The translations under genes and the position numbers were made by a program. Source: Kribbella sp. VKM Ac-2569 (GTDB lineage: Bacteria; Actinomycetota; Actinomycetes; Propionibacteriales; Kribbellaceae). From it: a stretch of DNA of 64,000 nucleotides. The stretch covers positions 124,001 through 188,000 of the forward strand of contig NZ_SGXJ01000007.1 in NCBI RefSeq assembly GCF_004216905.1, read 5' to 3'. The notes under the pieces are model-generated. The model searched no databases. It saw only the letters and a program-made list of their open reading frames with translations, and was not told the origin of the DNA. Below are positions 31,520 through 40,936 of this stretch, one piece after another (position 1 is the stretch's first letter; every line of letters starts with the position of its first letter).

Positions 31520-33184
31520 GTGACCGGACCAGTGATCGGCGGCACCAGCCGCCGCACCTTCATCTCCCTGCTCGGCGCCGGCGCCGCGGCGGCCGCGGGC
31601 GGGACGACGCTGACCGGATGCTCGAACGGCGGTTCGGGGTCCAGTACGACGGGCCGCGCCGAGACCGAGGACAAACTGTCCGGCCTGCTGCCGAAGTACA
31701 CCCCGTACGAGTCGGTCAAGCCGGACCTGCCGGGCGAGAACGGCGCTTCGCCGGGCTACTCGCACTACCCGGCCGAGCTCAAGCGGGCGGTGCCGGAGAA
31801 GATGGTGCCGAGCGGCAAGCAAGTGACCGCGATGACGCCGCTGTGGAGCCCGATCCCGCCGCTGGCCGGCAATTCGTACTTCGAGGCGAACAACGAACGG
31901 ATCGGCGCGCCGGTCAAGTTCAACATCCTGAACGGCAACGACTACGGTGACAAGCTCGGACCGATCCTTGCGGCCGGCAACGTTCCGGAGCTGCTCTGCA
32001 TCCCGGGCTGGAACATCTCCAGCCTGACCCGGTTCGGCCAGGCAGCGGACAAGCTGTTCGAGGACCTCACACCGCACCTGGCCGGCGACAAGGTGTCGGC
32101 GTACCCAATGCTGGCGAACCTGCCGACCCGGGCCTGGGCGTACGGCGTCTGGAACTCGCAGCTGAAGGCCGTGCCGTTCCCGTCGGACGGCTTTCCCTGG
32201 ATGCTGATGTACCGCAAGGACATCCTCGACCAGCTCGGCGCGGAGCCGCCGAAGAACTCCGACGACCTGCTGGCGCTGGGCAAGCAACTGACCGACGCGA
32301 AGGCGGGCCGGTGGGCGTTCGGCTCGGTCGCCGACGAGGTCCACCGGTCGTTCGGAGTGCCGGGTGGCTGGATCAAGGACTCCGGCGGCAAGCTGGTCAA
32401 CAAGATCGAGACACCGCAGTTCGAGGAGGCGGTGGCGTTCATCCGGAGGCTGTTCCAGTCGGGGTACGTGCACCCGGAAGTGGTCGCGAACGCCGGCGCG
32501 GACGAGAACGCGCTGTTCGAGGGCGGCAAGTTCCTGATCCGGCAGAACGGGCCGGGAGGCTGGCACGAGTCGCTGCAACGGCAGCAGACGGTCAACCCGA
32601 AGTTCAACCCGCAGCCGGTGATGCCGTTCGCGCACGACGGCGGTACGCCGATCACGTGGGGCGGCGACCCCGCCGGCATCTTCACCTTCGTGAAGAAGGG
32701 GCTCGGCGAGGAGCGCGTCAAGGAGTTGCTCGGCGTGATGAACTACACGGCCGCGCCGTTCGGGACCGAGGAGTACCAGCTCTACAACTACGGCGTCGAG
32801 GGCAAGCACTACACGAAGCAGCCGTCCGGTGCCCCGAAGCTCACCGCCCTGGGACAGAAGGAGGTCTCGCAGACGTACATCTTCCTGGGCGGCCGTCCGA
32901 CGGCGATCACCGAGAGCGAGTACCCGGGGTACGTCCAGTCGATGAGCGCGTGGCAGAACGCGTCCGCGAAGGTCCGGGAGAAGAACCTGTTCGACGGGAT
33001 CCGGGTCGAGCAGCCGGCCAAGATGGCGGCGCTGAACCAGCCGTTCGACGACGCCCTGCAGGACATCTACCGCGGTCGCAAGCCGATCAGCGAGCTGAAG
33101 GCCGCCGTCAAGCAGTGGCAGGACAACGGCGGCAACGAAGGCCGCGACTTCTACGCGAAGGTCCTCAGTGACAACGGTCGGTAG
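31520..33184 (+). CDS. Sugar ABC transporter substrate-binding lipoprotein (LplA/YtcQ type)
   Basis: A 554-residue CUT1-type solute-binding protein. The N-terminus carries a twin-arginine signal (SRRTFISLLGAG) and a lipobox LTGC, so it is a Tat-exported lipoprotein. The large size and segments NVPELLCIPGWN, FPWMLMYRKDILDQLG and GGKFLIRQNGPGGW fit the LplA/YtcQ group that binds plant polysaccharide oligomers. The GTG has AGGGGA upstream. Its end overlaps the first permease gene by 17 bases. In this locus xyloglucan oligosaccharides are the expected ligand; that is inference. Confidence 0.92.
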   Translation: MTGPVIGGTSRRTFISLLGAGAAAAAGGTTLTGCSNGGSGSSTTGRAETEDKLSGLLPKYTPYESVKPDLPGENGASPGYSHYPAELKRAVPEKMVPSGKQVTAMTPLWSPIPPLAGNSYFEANNERIGAPVKFNILNGNDYGDKLGPILAAGNVPELLCIPGWNISSLTRFGQAADKLFEDLTPHLAGDKVSAYPMLANLPTRAWAYGVWNSQLKAVPFPSDGFPWMLMYRKDILDQLGAEPPKNSDDLLALGKQLTDAKAGRWAFGSVADEVHRSFGVPGGWIKDSGGKLVNKIETPQFEEAVAFIRRLFQSGYVHPEVVANAGADENALFEGGKFLIRQNGPGGWHESLQRQQTVNPKFNPQPVMPFAHDGGTPITWGGDPAGIFTFVKKGLGEERVKELLGVMNYTAAPFGTEEYQLYNYGVEGKHYTKQPSGAPKLTALGQKEVSQTYIFLGGRPTAITESEYPGYVQSMSAWQNASAKVREKNLFDGIRVEQPAKMAALNQPFDDALQDIYRGRKPISELKAAVKQWQDNGGNEGRDFYAKVLSDNGR

Positions 33185-34139
33185 GGTGCGCGTGCGTGGT
33201 GCCAGGTCGCGAACAGCCCGGGCCGGCGGGATGACTTTCCGGCACCGGCTGCGGCGGGACTGGCCGCTGCTGGTGATGGTTCTGCCGGTGGTGGTTCTGC
33301 TGGGCGTTTTCCACTACTTCCCGACGCTCGGGAACGTGATCGCCTTCCAGGACTACTCGCCGTACGCCGGGATTCGCGGGAGCGAGTTCATCGGGTTCGG
33401 GAACTTCCAGCGGATGTTCGCCGAACCCGCCTTCTGGAAGGCGGTCGCGAACACCGTCTCGATCACCGCGGTCCAGCTCGCGTTCTTCTTCCCGATCCCG
33501 ATCGCCCTGGCGCTGCTGCTGAACAGCGTCCTGTCGTCGAAGCTGCGCAACCTCATCCAGGGCGTCGTGTACCTGCCGCACTTCTTCTCGTGGGTGCTGG
33601 TCGTGTCGCTGTTCCAGCAGATGATCGGCGGCGCCGGCCTGCTCGCACAGACGTTGCGCGACCACGGCCACCAGGCGGTCGACCTGATGACCAAACCGGA
33701 CACGTTCATCCTGCTCGTCACCGCACAGGCCGTCTGGAAGGACGCCGGCTGGGGCATGATTGTGTTCCTCGCGGCGCTGTCCACCATCAGCCCGGAGCTC
33801 TACGAGTCCGCCGCGGCCGACGGCGCGAACCGGTGGCGCCGGCTCTGGCACATCACGCTGCCGGGTCTGCGGCCGGTGATCGTCCTGCTGCTGATCCTGC
33901 GACTGGGTGACGCGCTGACGGTCGGGTTCGAGCAGTTCATCCTGCAACGCAGTGCCGTCGGCGGCGGCGCCGCGGAGGTACTCGACACGTACGTCTACTA
34001 CCAGGGCCTGCTCGTCGGCGACTTCGGCTACGGCGCCGCGGCCGGCCTCTTCAAGGGCGTCGTCGGACTCGTCCTCGTCCTGGTGGCCAACCGATTCGCG
34101 CACATGGTGGGCGAGCAGGGGGTGTATTCCAAGTCATGA
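33168..34139 (+). CDS. Sugar ABC transporter permease (LplB type)
   Basis: A 323-residue CUT1 permease with six membrane helices; the coupling loop EAA motif is YESAAADGANRWRRLWHITLP. The N-terminal basic lead (RVRVRGARSRTARAGG) comes from the GTG at 33168, which overlaps the end of the binding-protein gene; GTG at 33186 is also possible. It pairs with the second permease, whose ATG overlaps its stop. No ATPase gene is in the operon, so a shared MsmK/MsiK-like ATPase encoded elsewhere is implied. Confidence 0.93.
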   Translation: MTTVGRVRVRGARSRTARAGGMTFRHRLRRDWPLLVMVLPVVVLLGVFHYFPTLGNVIAFQDYSPYAGIRGSEFIGFGNFQRMFAEPAFWKAVANTVSITAVQLAFFFPIPIALALLLNSVLSSKLRNLIQGVVYLPHFFSWVLVVSLFQQMIGGAGLLAQTLRDHGHQAVDLMTKPDTFILLVTAQAVWKDAGWGMIVFLAALSTISPELYESAAADGANRWRRLWHITLPGLRPVIVLLLILRLGDALTVGFEQFILQRSAVGGGAAEVLDTYVYYQGLLVGDFGYGAAAGLFKGVVGLVLVLVANRFAHMVGEQGVYSKS

Positions 34140-35038
34140 GTGCACGAGCTGTCTGGGAGGAAGAACCGACCGCTGTCGGTCGGCTGGGCAAGCCGGTGGT
34201 GCTGGCGTTGATCGCGCTGGCGGTCGCGTTCCCGTTGTACGTCGTGGTGGTGACGAGCCTGTCCACGACCGAGGCGGTGACCCGGGCCGGCGGGCTGGTC
34301 GTCGTACCGCGGGAGCTGACGGTTGCGGCGTACGTGCAGTTGCTCTCCGGCGGAGTGGTGACGAAGGCGCTGCTGATCAGCGTCGGGATCACCGTGATCG
34401 GTACGGCGTTCAGTCTCGGGATCACCGTGCTGGCGGCGTACGGGTTGTCGCGGCCTGGATCGTTGTTCCACCGGCCGCTGCTGTTCATCGTGCTGCTCAC
34501 GTTCCTGTTCGGGCCGGGCATCATCCCGAGCTATCTCGTGGTCAACGCGCTCGGGCTGATCGACCACTACGCGTCACTGATCCTCCCGGCGGCGATCTCG
34601 GCGTTCAACCTGATCGTGATGCGGTCGTTCTTCATGGGTATCCCGAACGAGCTGATCGACAGTGCCCGGATCGACGGCGCCGGCGAGTTCGCGATCCTGC
34701 GGCGGATCGTGCTGCCGTTGTCGAAGGCCGTGGTCGCCGTGGTCGGACTGTTCTACGCGGTCGGTTACTGGAACGCGTTCTTCAACGCGTTGCTGTACAT
34801 CAACGACAACAGCAAGTGGCCGCTGCAGATGGTGTTGCGGACCTACATCGTGCAGCAGCAGCCGCTGCCGACGGGTGCCGGCGGAGTGGCGACCGGCATC
34901 GCGGGCCTGTCACCGGCGCCCGGTCTGGCGATCAAGATGGCGATCGTGGTGATCGCGATCGTGCCGGTCCTCCTGGTCTACCCGTTCATCCAGAGGCACT
35001 TCCAGAAGGGCGTCATCATCGGCGCGGTGAAGGGATGA
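34136..35038 (+). CDS. Sugar ABC transporter permease (LplC/YtcP type)
   Basis: A 300-residue CUT1 permease with six membrane helices; the coupling loop reads LIDSARIDGAGEFAILRRIV. The ATG overlaps the stop of the first permease (ATGA). The long periplasmic loop with LSTTEAVTRAGGLVVVPREL is typical of the YtcP branch. Seven bases after its stop the GH74 gene begins, in the same operon. Confidence 0.93.
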   Translation: MSARAVWEEEPTAVGRLGKPVVLALIALAVAFPLYVVVVTSLSTTEAVTRAGGLVVVPRELTVAAYVQLLSGGVVTKALLISVGITVIGTAFSLGITVLAAYGLSRPGSLFHRPLLFIVLLTFLFGPGIIPSYLVVNALGLIDHYASLILPAAISAFNLIVMRSFFMGIPNELIDSARIDGAGEFAILRRIVLPLSKAVVAVVGLFYAVGYWNAFFNALLYINDNSKWPLQMVLRTYIVQQQPLPTGAGGVATGIAGLSPAPGLAIKMAIVVIAIVPVLLVYPFIQRHFQKGVIIGAVKG

Positions 35039-35045
35039 GGTCACG

Positions 35046-37217
35046 ATGAACCTGGCACGACGGCATTTCCTTGCCCTCGGCACCGGTACGGCACTGGCCG
35101 CGGCGTCGGCGACAACCGCTACGGCGGCGGGAGCGGCAGGGGCAGCGGGCTCGTACCGCTGGCGCAACGTGGAGATCGTCGGAGGCGGCTTCGTCACCGG
35201 GATCGTCCACCATCCGCGGAAGCGTGGTCTGGTGTACGCGCGGACCGACATCGGCGGTGCCGTGCGATTCGACAACCGCACACAGCGCTGGGTGCAGTTG
35301 CTGCACTGGATCGGCTGGGACGAGTGGAACTGGAGCGGGGTCGAGAGTCTCGCGCTCGACCCGGCGGATCCGCAAAGGTTGTACCTGGCGGTCGGCACCT
35401 ACACCAACGAGTGGTCGCCGATCAACGGTGCGATCCTGCGATCGTGCGACCAGGGTCGGACCTTCGAGCGGACCGACCTGCCGTTCAAGCTCGGCGGCAA
35501 CGAGCCCGGCCGCTCGATGGGCGAGCGACTCGTCGTCGATCCCCGTGACGGCCGCGTGCTGCTGTTCGGCACGCGCAATCAGGGGCTGTGGCGCAGCGGC
35601 GATCTCGGCGCGACCTGGTCCCGGGTGGACAGTTTCCCGGTGACCGGAAAACCCGGGATCGGCATCGGCTTCGTCTTCTTCGACCGGCGCGACGGCACGA
35701 TCTATGCCGGCGTTGCGGATCCGGCGAACCCGCTCTACCGCAGCACCGACGCGGGCCGCACCTGGGCGGCGGTCCCCGGGCAGCCGACCGGGCTGTTGCC
35801 CCATCACGGCGAGTTGGGGGCCGACGGCAACATCTATGTCACGTACGGCGATCTCCCCGGACCGTACGAGATGTACGACGGCGCCGTCCACAAACTGAAC
35901 ACCGCGACCGGCGAGTGGACCGACATCACCCCGTTGCGACCGAACACCGGTGGTGAAGCCGGTTTCGGGTACGGCGGTCTCGCCACCGACCCGCGCAAGC
36001 CCGGCACCGTGATGGTGTCGACGATGAGCCGGTGGGGTCCGGTCGACGACATCTTCCGGTCCGTCGACGGCGGCCGGACCTGGCATTCGATCGGCGAGCG
36101 GATCGTGCTCGACACGTCCGGAGCGCCGTACCTGGACTTCCACGGCACCCCGAAGCTCGGCTGGATGATCGGTGACATCTCGATCGACCCGTTCGACTCG
36201 GACAAGGTCATGTACGTCACCGGTGCGACGATCTTCGGCACCGACGACGCGACCGGGGTGGAGGCGGGTCGCAGTACGCACTGGTCGGTCCGCGCGCAGG
36301 GACTCGAGGAGACGGCCGTCCTCGATCTGATCAGTCCGCCGTGGGGTCCGCCGTTGATCAGCGCGCTCGGGGACATCGGCGTCTACCGGCACGACCGGTT
36401 GGACGTCGTACCGCCGGACGGGCAGGCGTCGAATCCGGTCAGTGGGACGTCGCCGAGTCTGGACTACGCGGCGCTCGCGCCGGGATTCGTGGTCCGGCTG
36501 GCGAACGCGAACGCCGGCGAGCGGGGCGCGTACTCGACCGATGCCGGGAGCAGTTGGCAGCCGTTCGCGGGCGAGCCGCCCGGTTTGACGCAGCCGGGCC
36601 GTGTCACGGTCGGCGCCGACGCCCGAACGATCATCTGGGCACCGGGTGATGTCCTCGCGCACTACTCACGCGACCGCGGAGCGACCTGGATCGCCGTCGC
36701 CGGTCTGCCTGCCGCATCGGTGCTCGCCGGCGACCGGGTCGATGGGAGTGTCTTCTACGGGTTCGATCCGGCGACCGGTACGGCGTACGTGAGCACGAAC
36801 GGAGGCGCCGCCTTCACGGCGACGGCAACCGGTCTGCCGACGGGCGCCGGGAAGCTCGAGACCGTGCTGGATCGGGCCGGACACTGCTGGCTCGCGGCCG
36901 GTGCCGGCGGGTTGTACCGATCGGTCGATCGCGGGTCGACGTACTTGCCCGTGACAACGATCGAGGAGGCGTACACCATCGGCTTCGGCAAGGCGGCGCC
37001 GAACCGCCGGGAGATGGCCGCGTACACGTCCGGGAAGGTCGACGGCGTCCGCGGGATCTACCGATCGGACGACAGCGGCGCCTCCTGGGTCCGCGTGAAC
37101 GACGACCGGCACCAGTACGCCTCCACCGGTGACGCGATCGCGGGTGATCCGCGGGTCTACGGGCGGGTGTACCTGTCCACCAACGGATTCGGCATCCCCT
37201 ACGGTGAGCCGGTATGA
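35046..37217 (+). CDS. GH74 xyloglucanase, Tat-exported
   Basis: A 723-residue GH74 enzyme that cuts the beta-1,4-glucan backbone of xyloglucan. The signal has the twin-arginine form LARRHFLALGTGTALA, so it is exported folded. Two seven-bladed propellers are expected; hallmarks are WRNVEIVGGGFVTGIV, YARTDIGGA with the first catalytic Asp68, LAVGTYTNEWSPINGAILRS, repeated DGGRTW-type Asp-box blades, and SPSLDYAALAPG with the second Asp473. No cellulose-binding module is attached. It belongs to the importer operon (seven-base gap) and is followed by the GH42 gene with an ATGA overlap. Confidence 0.93.
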   Translation: MNLARRHFLALGTGTALAAASATTATAAGAAGAAGSYRWRNVEIVGGGFVTGIVHHPRKRGLVYARTDIGGAVRFDNRTQRWVQLLHWIGWDEWNWSGVESLALDPADPQRLYLAVGTYTNEWSPINGAILRSCDQGRTFERTDLPFKLGGNEPGRSMGERLVVDPRDGRVLLFGTRNQGLWRSGDLGATWSRVDSFPVTGKPGIGIGFVFFDRRDGTIYAGVADPANPLYRSTDAGRTWAAVPGQPTGLLPHHGELGADGNIYVTYGDLPGPYEMYDGAVHKLNTATGEWTDITPLRPNTGGEAGFGYGGLATDPRKPGTVMVSTMSRWGPVDDIFRSVDGGRTWHSIGERIVLDTSGAPYLDFHGTPKLGWMIGDISIDPFDSDKVMYVTGATIFGTDDATGVEAGRSTHWSVRAQGLEETAVLDLISPPWGPPLISALGDIGVYRHDRLDVVPPDGQASNPVSGTSPSLDYAALAPGFVVRLANANAGERGAYSTDAGSSWQPFAGEPPGLTQPGRVTVGADARTIIWAPGDVLAHYSRDRGATWIAVAGLPAASVLAGDRVDGSVFYGFDPATGTAYVSTNGGAAFTATATGLPTGAGKLETVLDRAGHCWLAAGAGGLYRSVDRGSTYLPVTTIEEAYTIGFGKAAPNRREMAAYTSGKVDGVRGIYRSDDSGASWVRVNDDRHQYASTGDAIAGDPRVYGRVYLSTNGFGIPYGEPV

Positions 37218-39121
37218 GACGACTCTGGTACGGCGGCGACTACAACCCCGAGCAGTGGGATCCGGGGGTGTGGAAGGAGGACGTCGCCCTGATGCGGCAG
37301 GCCGGCGTCAACCTGGTGACCGTCGGGGTGTTCTCGTGGTCGTCGCTGGAGCCCGCGCCGGGGCGGTACGAGTTCGGCTGGCTCGACCAGGTGCTCGACC
37401 TGCTGCACGACGGTGGTGTGAGCGTCGACCTGGCAACCCCGACCGCGTCACCGCCGCCGTGGTTCAGCCGGTTGCACCCGGAGGCGATGCCGGTCACAGC
37501 GGACGGCGTACGCCTGACACACGGCAGCCGGGACACGTACTGCGCGTGCGCACCGGCGTACCGCGATGCCGCCCGAGGCATCGCGCGGACGCTGGCCGAG
37601 CGGTATCACGATCACCCCGCCCTCGCGATGTGGCACGTGCACAACGAGTACGGCTCCACGTGTCACTGCTCGCTCGCGGCGGCACGTTTTCGCGAGTGGC
37701 TCCGGGAGCGGTACGGCGGATTGGACCGGCTCAACGAGGCGTGGACGACCGCCTTCTGGAGCCAGGGGTACGCCGACTGGACGGACATCGAGCCGCCGCG
37801 GAAAACGCAGTACCTGGTGAATCCGACGCAGTTCCTGGACTACCGGCGCTTCTGGTCGGACGAACTCCTGGCGGCGTTCCTCGAGCAGAAGGCCGAACTG
37901 CGGACGTTCTCGGAGTTGCCGATCACGACCAACTTCGTCTTCGGTAACTGGGTGCCGGTGAATCACGCCCAGTGGGCCGAGGCGGTCGATGTCGTGGCCA
38001 TCGACAACTATCCGGATCAGACCGGGACCGGTGCGGAGGAGCAGACGGCTTTCGCCGCGGACCTGGCCCGGTCATGGGCCGGGGGCAGGCCCTGGTTGCT
38101 GATGGAGCAGGCCGCCGGGACACTCAACGACGGACGCCGGTTGCAGGCGAAGGAGCCCGGCCGGATGGCGCGGCACAGCCTGTCGCACATCGCGCGGGGT
38201 TCGCAGGGCGCGTTGTTCTTCCAGTGGCGGGCGTCGCGCGGCGGGTCCGAGATGTACCACTCGGCGATGGTCCCGCACGCCGGGCCGGACAGCCGGATCT
38301 TCCGGGAGGTCGCGGAGCTCGGCGCGGTGCTGCCACAGTTGGCTGACGTTGCCGAGAGCAACGTCGAGGCCGAGGTTGCAATCCTGTGGGACGCTGAGTG
38401 CTGGTGGGCGATGCAGGGTACCCATCTGCCGTCGTCGGCACTGGACTACCTCACGGCTGCACGAGCTGCGCATCGGCACTTCTGGCGTGCCGGCGTGACG
38501 GTCGACTTCGCGTCGCCCAGCGCGGATCTCTCGTCGTACACGACAGTTGTCGTCCCCAGCCTGTATCTGGTGAGCGACGAGGCCGCGGCAGCGCTCACGG
38601 CGTACGTGGAAGGCGGCGGACAGCTGGTGGTCGGGTACTTCAGCGGGATCGTCGATCCCGAGCTGCGGGTCCGGCTCGGCGGGTATCCGGGGGCGTTCAC
38701 GGACCTTCTCGGCATCCGGGTGGAGGAGTTCCACCCGCTGCCGATCGACGGCGAGATCGCCTTGTCGTCCGGTGGACGCGGGCGAGTGTGGAGCGAGGAC
38801 GTCCGGGCCGTGTCCGCGGAGGTGATCGATCGGTACGCCGGTGGCGTGCTGGACGGCAAGCCCGCGATCACGCGTCATGAGTTGGGCGCCGGCGTCGCCT
38901 GGTACGTGTCGACCGAGCTGGATGACGAGACCGCCGCGAGGCTGCTGGGCCTGTCGGCGTCACCGGTCGAGACGGTACGGCGCCGGGCCGGCGACATCAC
39001 GTGGACGTTCCTGATCAACCACGGTGACACGCAGGTCGCCGTACCCGCCGACGGGAGCGAGCTGGTCGTCGGTGAGCTGCCGTTGCCGCCTGGAGGCTAC
39101 GCCGTGGTGAGATCGCGGTGA
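37214..39121 (+). CDS. GH42 beta-galactosidase
   Basis: A 635-residue GH42 enzyme, expected to remove galactosyl side-chain residues from xyloglucan oligosaccharides. The start RLWYGGDYNPEQWDP is diagnostic. Acid/base Glu145 lies in HVHNEYG, nucleophile Glu298 in WLLMEQAAGT, and zinc-site cysteines in CAC (110-112) and TCHCS (150-152). A trimerisation domain (about 395-580) and a small C-terminal beta domain complete it. No signal peptide, so it is intracellular. Its last 25 bases overlap the end of the convergent LacI gene. Confidence 0.93.
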   Translation: MRRLWYGGDYNPEQWDPGVWKEDVALMRQAGVNLVTVGVFSWSSLEPAPGRYEFGWLDQVLDLLHDGGVSVDLATPTASPPPWFSRLHPEAMPVTADGVRLTHGSRDTYCACAPAYRDAARGIARTLAERYHDHPALAMWHVHNEYGSTCHCSLAAARFREWLRERYGGLDRLNEAWTTAFWSQGYADWTDIEPPRKTQYLVNPTQFLDYRRFWSDELLAAFLEQKAELRTFSELPITTNFVFGNWVPVNHAQWAEAVDVVAIDNYPDQTGTGAEEQTAFAADLARSWAGGRPWLLMEQAAGTLNDGRRLQAKEPGRMARHSLSHIARGSQGALFFQWRASRGGSEMYHSAMVPHAGPDSRIFREVAELGAVLPQLADVAESNVEAEVAILWDAECWWAMQGTHLPSSALDYLTAARAAHRHFWRAGVTVDFASPSADLSSYTTVVVPSLYLVSDEAAAALTAYVEGGGQLVVGYFSGIVDPELRVRLGGYPGAFTDLLGIRVEEFHPLPIDGEIALSSGGRGRVWSEDVRAVSAEVIDRYAGGVLDGKPAITRHELGAGVAWYVSTELDDETAARLLGLSASPVETVRRRAGDITWTFLINHGDTQVAVPADGSELVVGELPLPPGGYAVVRSR

Positions 39122-40122
39122 GGGGCCTGGCAGCTGCTCTCGCGAGCCGTGAGCGCCGGTGGCAGCAGGGTCAACGCCGGTACGTCGCCGCCCTCGAGCT
39201 TCGTGATCAGCGACTCGACCGCCTGGTCGCCGATGCGCTCAGCCGGGATCGAGACCGACGACAACTGCGGGACCTGTCGCTCGGCGACGTCGTCCGCGCA
39301 GATCGCCACCAGCGACATGTCGTCGGGGACCCGGCGACCGAGCCGGCGCAGTACGTCCAGGAGCGGCCCGATGATCGGCTCGTTCTGCACCACCAGGCCG
39401 GTGATGTCCGGGTGCTCGTCGAGCAGCTGACGCACAGTGTGCAGGATCGCGTCGAACGTGTGCTCACAGGGCGTCTCGACGCCGACCACGCCGCGTCGTT
39501 CGGCGGCGTCCGCGAAACCGGTCAGCGTCCGTTGCGCGAAGCCCGTCTGCCGTTCGTACACCGCGGACGGCGTCCCGAGCAGGGCCAGCGAACGATGGCC
39601 GAGGTCGGCCAGGTGGTCGACACAGTGCGCGCCGGCGGCCACGAAGTCCAGGTCGATACAGGTGAGTCCGTCGGCGTCGTCCGGGTAACCGATCAGCACC
39701 GACGGCATCGGCAGCTCCCGGAGGACCGGGACCCGTTCGTCGTCGAGCTCGATGTCCATGACCACGAGCGCGTCCACGAGCGAGCTCTGCGCGACCCGCT
39801 CGAGCCCGTCCGGTCCTTCGTCGGCGGTCAGCAGCAGTACGTCGTGGTCGTACCGGCGGGCCGTGGTGACGACCGCGGCGGCGAACTGCATCATCACCGG
39901 GACGTGCATACCGGTGCGCAGCGGGATCACCAGCGCGAGCACGTTGGACCGCTGGCTGGCCAGCGCGCGGGCGCTCGCGTTCGGGCGGTAGCCGAGTGCG
40001 CGAACGCTGCGCTGCACACGCTCCCGGGTATCGGTCGAGATCGTCCGCTTCCCGCTGAGCACGTACGAGACCGTGCTGGCCGCAACCCCGGCGTGCCGTG
40101 CGACGTCGGCGATCGTGACCAC
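39097..40122 (-). CDS. LacI family transcriptional repressor
   Basis: A 341-residue LacI/GalR regulator: headpiece TIADVARHAGVAASTVSYVL with hinge RPNASARALASQRS, then a periplasmic-binding-like domain from about residue 60. GTG start with AAGGGGA upstream. A TCGAAGCGCTTCGA operator lies 40 bases upstream of it, between it and the GH12 gene, and identical sites flank the GH31 and GH3 genes, so this is the most likely regulator of those four sites. The inducer is probably a xyloglucan-derived sugar; this is inference. Confidence 0.93.
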   Translation of the reverse strand: MVTIADVARHAGVAASTVSYVLSGKRTISTDTRERVQRSVRALGYRPNASARALASQRSNVLALVIPLRTGMHVPVMMQFAAAVVTTARRYDHDVLLLTADEGPDGLERVAQSSLVDALVVMDIELDDERVPVLRELPMPSVLIGYPDDADGLTCIDLDFVAAGAHCVDHLADLGHRSLALLGTPSAVYERQTGFAQRTLTGFADAAERRGVVGVETPCEHTFDAILHTVRQLLDEHPDITGLVVQNEPIIGPLLDVLRRLGRRVPDDMSLVAICADDVAERQVPQLSSVSIPAERIGDQAVESLITKLEGGDVPALTLLPPALTARESSCQAPHRDLTTA

Positions 40123-40161
40123 GTCGTCCCCTTTCCTGAGCCTGTCCCAGTTCTACCCCAG

Positions 40162-40175
40162 TCGAAGCGCTTCGA
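40162..40175. promoter_or_regulatory. LacI-type operator, site 4
   Basis: Perfect TCGAAGCGCTTCGA in the gap between the divergent LacI and GH12 genes. It can serve autoregulation and control of the secreted enzyme together. Confidence 0.8.
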
Positions 40176-40243
40176 CACCCCATTTGTTCCCCTGCGTTCG
40201 CCCAAGGTCCGGCCGCCGGCCGGGCTCGACGAGAGGAATGGAA

Positions 40244-40936
40244 ATGCAGAGATGGTGGAAAGCAGCAATCGCTGTACTGACAGTACTGGCCGCCGGCCTG
40301 GTGACCGCGGCACCCGCCCACGCGGCGGTGTGGTCGTCGTCGGACAAGTTCGGCAGCTGGTCCAACGGCGGGTACACCGTCCGGAATGACGTCTGGGGCA
40401 GTGGCGCCGGACCGCAGACCATCTGGGCCAACTCCTACAGCAACTGGGGAGTCTGGGCCGACCACCCGAACACCGGCGGCGTGAAGTCGTACCCGCACTC
40501 CGCCCGGAACATCGGCAAGCCGGTCAGTGCAATCGGCACTCTGACCAGCAGCTTCAACGTGTCGCGGCCCGGCAGTGGGTCGTACTCGTCGACCTACGAC
40601 ATCTGGGCCGGCAACAACGCCTACGAGATCATGCTGTGGATGAACAAGCAGGGTGCGGTCGGCCCGATCGGCAGCAAGCAGACCACGCTCAGCGTCGGCG
40701 GCCACACCTGGGACGTCTACCGCGGCAGCAACGGCGCCAACGCGGTGTTCTCGTTCCTCCGCACTTCCAACACCAACTCCGGCTCCGTCGACATCAAGGC
40801 TGTCCTGAACTGGATCCGCAGTCAGGGCTGGATGGGTGATGCGACCGTCGGCGAGGTCCAGTTCGGCTTCGAGATCACCTCGTCGTCCGGTGGCATGAAC
40901 TTCACCAGCAACTCCTACTCCGTCACGTCCAACTGA
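40244..40936 (+). CDS. Secreted GH12 endoglucanase/xyloglucanase
   Basis: A 230-residue exoenzyme with a Sec signal (cut near AHA-AVW). The mature part of about 202 residues is a single GH12 beta-jelly-roll: nucleophile Glu128 in NNAYEIMLWMN, acid/base Glu210 in VQFGFEITSS, and the SVGGHTWDVYRG strand. No binding module. GH12 enzymes cut cellulose, mixed-linkage glucan or xyloglucan; here the setting points to xyloglucan. ATG at 40244 is preferred because AGAGGA sits at good distance; ATG at 40238 would be too close to it. The stop region overlaps the EamA gene. Confidence 0.92.
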   Translation: MQRWWKAAIAVLTVLAAGLVTAAPAHAAVWSSSDKFGSWSNGGYTVRNDVWGSGAGPQTIWANSYSNWGVWADHPNTGGVKSYPHSARNIGKPVSAIGTLTSSFNVSRPGSGSYSSTYDIWAGNNAYEIMLWMNKQGAVGPIGSKQTTLSVGGHTWDVYRGSNGANAVFSFLRTSNTNSGSVDIKAVLNWIRSQGWMGDATVGEVQFGFEITSSSGGMNFTSNSYSVTSN

